A stretch of 42,516 nucleotides of DNA from a virus. Made by a program: the position numbers and the translations under genes. Location of the stretch: IMG/VR virus record IMGVR_UViG_3300021092_000079, positions 1-42,516 of that record; one strand, 5' to 3'. The notes under the pieces were generated by a model. It was not told the DNA's origin. It ran no database searches and was given only the letters and a program-made list of their open reading frames with translations. This document shows, piece after piece, positions 1 through 7,276 of the stretch (positions within the stretch are counted from its first letter, which is position 1; each line of letters starts with the position of its first letter).

Positions 1-150
1 TCTTCTCCAACTTCACGTTTAACTCACAGGATTCCAACCTTCGGGTTAGACGTAGATGTGGTTATAGAATCTTCCGATTCATTCAAAACTTGTGTACAAT
101 ATTTATCGGAACATAAATCATTAATCCCATTAGTAATACCGAAAATTTGA
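1..150 (+). CDS. C-terminal fragment of an unknown protein (5' end outside window)
   Basis: Frame 1 is open from the first base to a TGA at 148-150 and encodes 49 residues, ending in LIPLVIPKI. The fragment is too short to assign a family. It lies 33 bases upstream of the glycosylase gene on the same strand. Base composition and direction match the neighbours, so it is probably the end of a real gene and not noise. Confidence 0.55.
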   Translation, partial: SSPTSRLTHRIPTFGLDVDVVIESSDSFKTCVQYLSEHKSLIPLVIPKI

Positions 151-183
151 TTTATAAAGGAATATTTTCATTATTTTTACATT

Positions 184-981
184 ATGCCAGAACTAGCCGA
201 GGTAAGATTAACTTCCGAATATGTCCACAGAGTTTGTGAAAAAAAAACTTTTCACTCCGTTTGGAAAAACCCAAATCACAAGGGTAATTCCTTTGAAATT
301 CCATATTCTTACAATTTGAGCTCGGTGGCGAGAGGCAAAGAAATGATGTTGATTTTCAAACCCGCCCAAAATTCTTTTACTGACTCTTTCGGGATAAATG
401 AAACAATGCATCTTAGGATGACTATGGGAATGTCTGGTCATTTTAGGTGGATAGGAAAGGAGGACGAAAAACCAAAACATACACATTTGAGTTTTATCTC
501 TAACTTAGGACAACTCTGTTTTGTGGATGTAAGAAGATTTGGAAGATGGGCGTTTGGTACCTGGAATCCTAAAAGAGGTCCAGATCCGACTCAAGAGCAC
601 GAATCCTTTTTGGCTCACGTTTATTCCAATTTAAAATCTAAATCATTCGAACGTCCTATCCACGAGGTTTTAATGAATCAAGATTATTTCAATGGGATTG
701 GCAATTATTTGAGGGCTGAAATTTTATATAGAATTGACTGCAGCCCTTTCTTACCAGCCAGAGAATTCATTCTTCGACATCCGGAAGTTTTGTTGCTCTG
801 TCGAGATTTACCAATTGTAGCATATGGGTTAGGTGGGGGTAGATTTAAAGATTGGAAAAATCCAGACGGGCAAACTCCCACAAACTGGGATGAATTTATG
901 TTGTGCTACGGAAATAGATCTATGTCTAAAATAACCGATAAAAACGGGAGAACTTTTTGGTTCGACCCTAAATGGATTTAA
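184..981 (+). CDS. NEIL1-like Fpg/Nei family DNA glycosylase/AP lyase (zincless finger)
   Basis: Base-excision repair enzyme that removes oxidised bases and cuts the abasic strand. The start MPEL supplies the catalytic Pro2 and Glu3 used after Met removal. A GMSGHF segment, CFVDVRRFGRW and the helix-two-turn-helix motif FNGIGNYLRAEILYR follow in family order. The C-terminal finger (CYGNRSMSKITDKNGRTFWF) has no zinc cysteines but keeps the Arg of NGRT. This is the 'zincless finger' of eukaryotic NEIL1, and from memory several blocks are closer to vertebrate NEIL1 than to bacterial Fpg. The length of 265 aa is near normal (NEIL1 is longer at its C-terminus). An exonuclease gene starts 10 bases downstream, suggesting a small repair pair. 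A TTATAAAG-like sequence near 153-159 could serve as promoter. Confidence 0.9.
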   Translation: MPELAEVRLTSEYVHRVCEKKTFHSVWKNPNHKGNSFEIPYSYNLSSVARGKEMMLIFKPAQNSFTDSFGINETMHLRMTMGMSGHFRWIGKEDEKPKHTHLSFISNLGQLCFVDVRRFGRWAFGTWNPKRGPDPTQEHESFLAHVYSNLKSKSFERPIHEVLMNQDYFNGIGNYLRAEILYRIDCSPFLPAREFILRHPEVLLLCRDLPIVAYGLGGGRFKDWKNPDGQTPTNWDEFMLCYGNRSMSKITDKNGRTFWFDPKWI

Positions 982-991
982 AATCTAAACC

Positions 992-1693
992 ATGATTCCA
1001 ATTAATACCTTGAAAAATTGTTTGTTTTTCGACGTCGAAACTGCTGGTTGGTGTCCAGATTTGGATTGTCTCCGTGAAGAAAATCCAAGATTGGCAAAAC
1101 TATGGGAAAGGAGAGTTAAATACTATAGATCCTATCCCGAATTTCAAAATGCCACAAGCGATGAAATTTATTTACAGAAAGCGGGTCTTGAGCCAGAATA
1201 TTCCAGAATTGTGTGTGTTTCTTTTGGTATGATTAACGAGGATGAAACACTAAAATTTGTATCTTTTTATGGCGAGGATGAAGTGGACATTTTAACCAAG
1301 ACAAAAAAAGTTTTTGGTAACTCCTCGTCTAAAAACATGAAATTGGCCGGACACAACATTAAGGGATTCGATGTTCCGTGTGTGGGTAAAAGAATGATGT
1401 ACAATGGTATTCAGCCTCCGAGCAATTTGATAGTCTGGGATAAGAAGCCATGGGAAATTCCCTATCTCGACACTTCTGAAATTTTTGCCTTTGGAAGTTG
1501 GAGTCAACAAAAGTATTTGAGTCTAGATTTACTTTCTTGTTCTCTGGGTGTTGAATCCCCAAAGGAAGATATAGATGGATCACAGGTTCATTTCACATTC
1601 TGGCAAGAAAAGGATTATGAAAGAATTAAGATCTACTGTGAGAAGGATGTTGAAACTGTAATTCAGGTTTTACTCACAGCGAGTAAAATGTAA
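992..1693 (+). CDS. 3'-5' exonuclease, DEDDy type (DNA polymerase B exonuclease-like)
   Basis: Stand-alone ribonuclease-H-fold exonuclease of 233 aa. Motif I is FFDVETAG (D14, E16), motif II is GHNIKGFD (120-127, D127), and motif III is YCEKD (Y215, D219), giving the D-E-D-D-Y metal-binding and catalytic set. It resembles the DNA_pol_B_exo2 family, which occurs as a free protein without a polymerase domain. It begins 10 bases after the glycosylase stop, so the two are probably co-transcribed. A role in DNA repair or end processing is inferred; proofreading in trans is an alternative. Confidence 0.85.
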   Translation: MIPINTLKNCLFFDVETAGWCPDLDCLREENPRLAKLWERRVKYYRSYPEFQNATSDEIYLQKAGLEPEYSRIVCVSFGMINEDETLKFVSFYGEDEVDILTKTKKVFGNSSSKNMKLAGHNIKGFDVPCVGKRMMYNGIQPPSNLIVWDKKPWEIPYLDTSEIFAFGSWSQQKYLSLDLLSCSLGVESPKEDIDGSQVHFTFWQEKDYERIKIYCEKDVETVIQVLLTASKM

Positions 1694-1707
1694 AGTTTGT
1701 TCGGGAT

Positions 1708-1732
1708 TTATTTGGATATATACTCCAAATAA
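1708..1732 (+). promoter_or_regulatory. Late-type promoter box inside a 9-bp inverted repeat
   Basis: GATATATA at 1715-1722 ends 21 bases before the chosen TTG start at 1744. Arms TTATTTGGA (1708-1716) and TCCAAATAA (1724-1732) are perfectly complementary around a 7-base loop. A transcript starting about 6 bases after the box would lack the left arm, while read-through RNA would carry both. Confidence 0.5.
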
Positions 1733-1743
1733 ATGTCCGGATT

Positions 1744-2523
1744 TTGGGATTTCCTGTTTCTAATTTTGATGACTTTTTAGGCGAGAATGATTTAGGACAT
1801 TCCTTGAATTCCCCCGTACTGTGTCCAAAATTTTGGGATAAATACAAAAATACGGAAGGTAAAATCAAATGGGAATTAGATCCCATAATTAGGAAAAAGT
1901 TAATTCGTATCTCTGAAGGATTCATCCAAAACATAGAGGATTCAACCGGACATAAATGTGATGTTTCTGATATTCGTTTGGTTGGCCCAATGTGTGGACC
2001 GAAATACACTGAGGATTCTCCTTTAGAAATTGAGATTGTTTTTGATTTGGATTCACATGGTGAATCTAAAGGATTGATGGCAGAAAAAATAAACCATCAT
2101 GCTTTCTTGTGGCATTCGAAACCTGATACTACTATGAGAGGTCACGAGGTTGAACTCGAAGTTTTAGGCGAGGGTGAATCCCGTTCTAAATCTGGTGTTT
2201 ATTCTTTGAGTGAATCCAAATGGAGAAAGTTACCAAACTTAGAAGAGAAATACGATCTAGACCTGGACGAAAAAAGCGCCATCAATGTGTGTTATTTGAT
2301 CGAAAAGTTGGAAAGAATTCAAGAATCTGAATTTTCTAACCCAAAGTCAATCAAACAAATTATAAAAAAAATACAATCTAAAATTGGAAAACTAAGAAAA
2401 AAATCTTTTAATTCTTCATCTAAATCTCTCAAAGAGTCATCGTCTTATAGAAAGTTATTAGAAGGTGGATATATAAAAAAGATGGTTAAAATTTTAGAAC
2501 AAAAAATAAACAATAAAAAATGA
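1744..2523 (+). CDS. Degenerate nucleotidyltransferase-like protein with capsid-targeting N-terminus
   Basis: Protein of 259 aa. A TTG start is chosen because the only upstream ATG (1733) is out of frame and closes after 15 codons. The TTG also lies 21 bases after a late-type box and places NFDDFLGE at residues 7-14, like the N-terminal tag on neighbouring head proteins. The middle (about 45-150: LDPIIRKKL, then VGPMCGPKYTEDSPLEIEIVFD from residue 80) resembles a nucleotidyltransferase-like protein I associate with marine T4-like phages. The expected G-S and D-x-D catalytic signature is not preserved, so activity is doubtful. The tail is Lys/Ser-rich. It overlaps the next gene by four bases (ATGA). 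The family call rests on remembered patterns. Confidence 0.55.
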   Translation: MGFPVSNFDDFLGENDLGHSLNSPVLCPKFWDKYKNTEGKIKWELDPIIRKKLIRISEGFIQNIEDSTGHKCDVSDIRLVGPMCGPKYTEDSPLEIEIVFDLDSHGESKGLMAEKINHHAFLWHSKPDTTMRGHEVELEVLGEGESRSKSGVYSLSESKWRKLPNLEEKYDLDLDEKSAINVCYLIEKLERIQESEFSNPKSIKQIIKKIQSKIGKLRKKSFNSSSKSLKESSSYRKLLEGGYIKKMVKILEQKINNKK

Positions 2524-5150
2524 TTTTACTTTTCAAGAGTGGTTCAGTATTTTCTCGTTCTTCTGAGGATGGAGAGGCTGGTTCTATTTTTCCTTTGATT
2601 TCAATACCAACAGACGTCGAAGGTAAACCTACAGAACTTAACGATTTTCAGTGGTGGGCATACACAGATGAGTGGGAACGATGGTTGAAGAAAAACCCTA
2701 GAGAATGGCAAGCCGAGGCTGTAGATTATTTCAACAATTTTGAAACTTGGGTTGATGAATTGTATGAAACAGAGGATTTTTACAGGCAGTTCTTCAATTT
2801 TCAAGCGAAATCTTTATTGACTAAAGGAAAAATTAGCAGTTTCGACGATTTCCTACAAATTTATGAAGCAGAAGAAGAATCTGCAAACTCAGACACCGCC
2901 AGGAAATTAACCAAATTCATTTATGCTGTTGAGTCGCTTGTTAAATCTGGTGTTTTGAAACCCAAAATGGAAATGGATTCTTTAGACACCGAAACCCCAT
3001 ACGCAGTTGTTGTGGATTTATTGGACGAGAAAACTAAAAAACCAAATCCGATGGCTAGACAAGCTTTCAGAATGAAGTTAATTGCAAAAACAAAAACTTT
3101 AAATGTTGCAGAAATTGATTACGTTTTACCGCAAGAAGAGGAAGTAGGCCAGGGTATGGAAGGGTATTTGAAAAATGTCTCAGAATTTGTATCACAGGCG
3201 ATGGTTGCCGGGGTTTCAGTAGCTGGTGTATATATGGCTGCAAATACCGCACTGGGACTTGCTGGGGTTTGGGGTTTTAAAAACCTTGCAAGAAAGGTTT
3301 TTCCCGGTGCTTATGGTAAAGCATCTGGTACGGTTGGAGGTTGGTTAAGGGGTGGGGCAAAAGCTACTGGAGCAGCTTTTACGAGTGCTTTTAATACTGT
3401 GAAGGGTTGGTTTGGGGCAGGCACTGCATCAGCAGCTACTAAAGGTGGTCAAATCCTGTCACAATATACTGCTGGAACAACGATAGGGGCTGGTGGAGCA
3501 GGGGCTGGCGCAGCAGGCGTAGCAGGCGGAGGTGCACTAGCAACTGCCGGTATTGTCGCAGCTGTCGTCGCAACTGTAGGAGTAATCCAAAGGTCTATCA
3601 ACTGGTTTTCTTCTAATCAAGCTCCGACTTACTCCAAGGTAGATGATTTTGCTAGAGGGGATTTTAAACCCGGGGAAATTGAAATTGGAAAACCTATAAC
3701 AATATGTTGGACCCAAAGTTCAGGATCAGGATGGTTGGCTTCTGTGGGAGGTTTATTTGGTACGGACACAAGAACAACTATGGACTTAATCAAAATTGTA
3801 GATGTAGAAGAGAAATCATTCTTCCTGATGACAAATGTTAATTCTAAAGCCCTGGGAAAAGTCTTGAAAGACAATGAGCTAGTGATGTTGACATTCAACA
3901 ACGATGATAATTTCGAGAGAGGCTTCTTTGATAATGATGATTTAGAATTCGAATTTATAGCTATGAAGTCCATGGATGATTTGGCTGTTGCAACTTCTTT
4001 TTATGGTTATTGTGATTGGTCGGAAATGGAATCTGCTTTGGGCGAAGCTCCAGAAAGAGCCTGGTATGTACCAGAAAATGCTCCAGCTTCTTATGAATTT
4101 AATTATCAAAATCAAAAAAGCGAAAAAATTAATGTCACTGGAAAATTGATGACGGAATCAGATTTAGAGTCCAGTGGTGTAGAGAAATTTCTTCCCGATA
4201 TATCCGGAGCCTTGAAAGAATCTGGGGTAAAAGAAAACTTCGATTATTCCTCATATGACAAATTCCAAGAAACAAGATTGGTAAATTTTTCTGAATTTTC
4301 ATTCCTTTATGAGGAAAATAAAGGGAATCAAACCAAAAAAGATAAAAAGGGGATTCCTGATGCAGAATCTCTAGAAAAACAATGGGCAAAAGATTATAAG
4401 GATGATTCAAGAACACAAAACGCCACATCAGAGTTTGAAAAACAACACGAAGATTCGAAGTTTAAAAGATGTATGATGTCAATTTATCGTGTAAACTCAA
4501 TAGAATGGGTGGATCCAAATGTGAGATCTCAGGTTCCAACAATTCAATATTTTGTTGTTGCCCCACAAAGCTTTGATCCAAAGATTGGAGATGCAGTTGC
4601 AGTTGAACTTACTTCTGAAGATAAACTTTACAATCCAAGATTCGGATTGGCAACATACACACCTCCAAAACCGCCAAAAGAAGAAACAACACCAGAAAAA
4701 ACAACACCAGGCAAAACCAATACGGGCAAAGAAAAAGGTGAAGAAATTCCACCTTTGACCCCGGGTTTGACTCCGGGTTCAACTGGTCCTGAAAAAAAGA
4801 TAAAAGTTGATCGAGATGATATTTCAATAAGAGATGTTTCACACAGCACCATAGGAGGAAGAAGAAGGCTGGTGATCAAAGATGACCCAGATCCAAAGGG
4901 GGAAAATGTTAGCATAGCAGATTTTTTAACTCCTGATGACAGAAAGGAATTGGGCATTGAAAATTGGAAGAATGTAACCAAAGTACAATTGGTTTATGAT
5001 AGAGGGGGGGAACCAACAAAGGTTGTTTTGAAAAATAGAAAACCTGGTCTTTTAAACGACGAGGTTAGGAGAATTAGAAAAGGACAAGCTGGATTTGATG
5101 CAGCTGTAGCCTATGCCAAAAGAGTAAAGGCTGGAATAGAATATGATTAA
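2520..5150 (+). CDS. Large Gly/Ala-rich putative virion protein
   Basis: Protein of 876 aa with no recognised catalytic domain. An N-terminal Trp- and acid-rich region (about 1-215) is followed by hydrophobic Gly/Ala-rich stretches near residues 227-253 and 322-355 that could enter a membrane. Next comes a mixed domain (about 370-560), then a Pro/Thr/Lys linker (about 715-755) and a basic C-terminus. NFSEFSFLYEE at residues 589-599 resembles the capsid-targeting/cleavage motif found at the N-termini of neighbours, so the protein may be cut there into parts of about 598 and 278 residues. It precedes the prohead protease, the place where T4 carries portal and core genes, but it does not look like a portal. 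An internal or ejection protein is the best guess. The start overlaps the previous stop (ATGA). Confidence 0.7.
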   Translation: MILLFKSGSVFSRSSEDGEAGSIFPLISIPTDVEGKPTELNDFQWWAYTDEWERWLKKNPREWQAEAVDYFNNFETWVDELYETEDFYRQFFNFQAKSLLTKGKISSFDDFLQIYEAEEESANSDTARKLTKFIYAVESLVKSGVLKPKMEMDSLDTETPYAVVVDLLDEKTKKPNPMARQAFRMKLIAKTKTLNVAEIDYVLPQEEEVGQGMEGYLKNVSEFVSQAMVAGVSVAGVYMAANTALGLAGVWGFKNLARKVFPGAYGKASGTVGGWLRGGAKATGAAFTSAFNTVKGWFGAGTASAATKGGQILSQYTAGTTIGAGGAGAGAAGVAGGGALATAGIVAAVVATVGVIQRSINWFSSNQAPTYSKVDDFARGDFKPGEIEIGKPITICWTQSSGSGWLASVGGLFGTDTRTTMDLIKIVDVEEKSFFLMTNVNSKALGKVLKDNELVMLTFNNDDNFERGFFDNDDLEFEFIAMKSMDDLAVATSFYGYCDWSEMESALGEAPERAWYVPENAPASYEFNYQNQKSEKINVTGKLMTESDLESSGVEKFLPDISGALKESGVKENFDYSSYDKFQETRLVNFSEFSFLYEENKGNQTKKDKKGIPDAESLEKQWAKDYKDDSRTQNATSEFEKQHEDSKFKRCMMSIYRVNSIEWVDPNVRSQVPTIQYFVVAPQSFDPKIGDAVAVELTSEDKLYNPRFGLATYTPPKPPKEETTPEKTTPGKTNTGKEKGEEIPPLTPGLTPGSTGPEKKIKVDRDDISIRDVSHSTIGGRRRLVIKDDPDPKGENVSIADFLTPDDRKELGIENWKNVTKVQLVYDRGGEPTKVVLKNRKPGLLNDEVRRIRKGQAGFDAAVAYAKRVKAGIEYD

Positions 5151-5192
5151 TAAATAAAAACAAAAAAGAATAAAATTTGACAAAGTCATTTT

Positions 5193-5200
5193 GATATATA
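5193..5200 (+). promoter_or_regulatory. Late-type promoter box GATATATA
   Basis: The octamer lies 16 bases before the protease start, in a 66-base AT-rich gap. A weak inverted repeat (TCATT at 5186-5190 with AATGA at 5216-5220, which includes the start codon) brackets it. Confidence 0.5.
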
Positions 5201-5216
5201 AGAGATAAAAAAAAGA

Positions 5217-7250
5217 ATGATGATGGAAGATCTACCTTTTATGAACGAGAATTTAGTGTTTATCTTAGAGAAGCAAGGTCATCATGTCCAGGCTTCTAAA
5301 GACTCTGACGGATACACTTTGAAGGGTATTGCAGCACAGTTTGGAAAAGAAAACAATAACAACAGAATTTATGAAGAAACTGAATATCTTCCACACTTAG
5401 ATTATTTAAACGAGAAAATCAAACAAAAGAGATTGGTTGGCGAGTTAGATCACCCTGAAAAATTTGATGTTTCTTTGAAAAATATCTCACACATCGTCGA
5501 AGATCTACAATACGACAAAAACGGAAGAGTACTAAAAATTAAGGTAAAATTGCTCGACACACCAGCAGGTCAAATTGCCAAGAAATTGGTAGATGCAGGT
5601 ATTCCTCTTTCAATATCTTCTCGTGCAGCAGGAAATGTAGGTCCAGATAAAAAAGTCCAAATAAAAAAAATCTTCACGTACGATCTTGTAGCAGATCCTG
5701 GTTTTCAAGATGCTCAATTAGAAAGAGTGTACGAAAGTGCCGGTTTTTCTTTCTCTGAGTTTTCTGACAGGCAAAAAAATTCTATCGTTAACGAGCTAAA
5801 ATGTGTCAACGAGTCATTAGGTATCAAAAATGATTCGGGAGTGATGATATATAAGGTCGACGATAACGAAGAATTCAAAAAAATAATCAAACAAGATAAA
5901 AATAAAAATTACACCATGGAGTCCAGAAAAGAATATGTAACGAGTGAAGAACTCAACAATTATTCCATTTTCTTAAAGAAAAAAATGGATGAGCTCGAGT
6001 CACAAATCCGTGAGGCTAAGAATACACAGAATTTGGTAGAAAGCTCAGATTCTTACACAGCAGAATTAGAAGAAAGAGTAGATCGTCTGGAAAAATATTG
6101 TGAATATCTCGCAGAAAACCTTGAGGCTTCGATCAAATATGGAGAATACGTTGCGGAGAATTTGGACAACTCTATTACTTACAGCAAATATCTTGCAGAA
6201 AATTTGGACAAGAATATTTCCTATTCTAAATATCTGGCAGAGAACGTCGACAAGTCAATTTTGTATTCCGAGTATGTTGCCGAGAATGTTGACAAAGGTA
6301 TCAACTACTCTAAATATCTCGCAGAGAAGTTGGATGACAGCATTCAATATTCAGAGTACCTGGCAGAAAATGTGGATCACACTATCGCCTATTCAGAGTA
6401 TTTGGCGGAGAATGTGGACAGAAATATTTCTTATTCCGAATATCTAGCAGAGAAGTTGGATAGAAACATTTCCTATGCGGAATATCTTGCTGAGAATTTG
6501 GATAAAGGCATTGCCTATTCCGAATACCTTGGTGAGAATCTCGATAAAGGTATTGCCTACTCGGAATATCTTGGTGAAAAATTAGAACAAGGAATTTCCT
6601 ATTCCGAATATCTGGCAGAAAATGTAAACAGAACGATTTCTTATTCTGAATACATCGCCGAAAAATTAAATGGCACGATTTCGTATACAGAGACTTTGTC
6701 AGAAAGCGTAGGTTATCAACCGGTGGTTGAAAGAGACGCTAGGAGACAGGCAGAAGTCGCCTCAAGAACTGAATTAGCGGAGTCTGGTTTTGCTGGAGAT
6801 TATACTAATCTCGGCAAACAGATTGATTTCCTAATTGAGTCGGTCCAAACCCAAAAGACCGAAACAAATCAAAGAAAGGCTGAGAGTAATTGGCAGCCTA
6901 CTGCTGGAACCAAAAAAGCAGATCAAGTTCTCAACGAGAATTCAAACGCCATCTTTTCAACTGGCCACAAGTTCATCGACGAGATGCCAACAGAGTATGC
7001 TCCGATTTGGGAGTCGTTGAACGAAGGACACAAGCAATCAATTATTGCCCAGTCTGCCTTCCACAATCTCAATACCCCTTATCAGATCAGAAATTTCTGG
7101 TCAACCCGTCAGTTTGGACCTAAGCCAATGGCTATGCAAAAATTGGAAGAGAACCAAAATATATCAGAGTCTTCAAACACTCAGAAACCCGGTGCCTACA
7201 ACAACGATTATCTGAGCTGGGTGGCTAAGTCACTAGAAGGCAAATTCTAA
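5217..7250 (+). CDS. Prohead core protease (gp21-like) fused to a repeat-rod scaffold-like domain
   Basis: Protein of 677 aa that should mature the capsid by cutting core and capsid proteins. Residues about 20-190 match T4 gp21-type serine proteases: GELDHPE carries the likely catalytic His79, LSISSR (131-136) the serine, and FTYDLVADPGF an acidic residue before the domain end. Residues 294-489 are fourteen tandem 14-aa repeats of the type YSEYLAENLDKGIA, giving a long acidic helical rod. The C-terminus carries LNE sites at 572-574 and 601-603. An early FMNEN and CVNES after the protease domain are further candidate self-cleavage points. T4 keeps protease (gp21) and scaffold (gp22) on separate genes; here they appear fused. 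The gene directly precedes the capsid gene. The start could also be the second or third ATG (5220, 5223). Confidence 0.85.
   Translation: MMMEDLPFMNENLVFILEKQGHHVQASKDSDGYTLKGIAAQFGKENNNNRIYEETEYLPHLDYLNEKIKQKRLVGELDHPEKFDVSLKNISHIVEDLQYDKNGRVLKIKVKLLDTPAGQIAKKLVDAGIPLSISSRAAGNVGPDKKVQIKKIFTYDLVADPGFQDAQLERVYESAGFSFSEFSDRQKNSIVNELKCVNESLGIKNDSGVMIYKVDDNEEFKKIIKQDKNKNYTMESRKEYVTSEELNNYSIFLKKKMDELESQIREAKNTQNLVESSDSYTAELEERVDRLEKYCEYLAENLEASIKYGEYVAENLDNSITYSKYLAENLDKNISYSKYLAENVDKSILYSEYVAENVDKGINYSKYLAEKLDDSIQYSEYLAENVDHTIAYSEYLAENVDRNISYSEYLAEKLDRNISYAEYLAENLDKGIAYSEYLGENLDKGIAYSEYLGEKLEQGISYSEYLAENVNRTISYSEYIAEKLNGTISYTETLSESVGYQPVVERDARRQAEVASRTELAESGFAGDYTNLGKQIDFLIESVQTQKTETNQRKAESNWQPTAGTKKADQVLNENSNAIFSTGHKFIDEMPTEYAPIWESLNEGHKQSIIAQSAFHNLNTPYQIRNFWSTRQFGPKPMAMQKLEENQNISESSNTQKPGAYNNDYLSWVAKSLEGKF
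6096..6683 (+). repeat. Fourteen 42-bp coding tandem repeats in the protease gene
   Basis: Fourteen in-frame units of exactly 42 bases, followed by a partial fifteenth to about 6710, encode 14-residue repeats beginning Y-x-E/K-Y-L-A-E. Protein sequence is conserved better than DNA, since many units use different synonymous codons. The array is therefore old and maintained by selection. Confidence 0.95.
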
Positions 7251-7276
7251 AAAAAACAAAAAAAATCTCTCAAAAA

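Noticed and set aside
1733-1780. ATG opening a 15-codon frame upstream of the nucleotidyltransferase-like gene
   Set aside because: It is too short and only 10 bases from the box. Joining it to the main frame would need a -1 shift for which no convincing slippery site is seen.
6096-6710. Possible CRISPR-like array
   Set aside because: Units are directly adjacent 42-base coding repeats without spacers, and protein is conserved over DNA.
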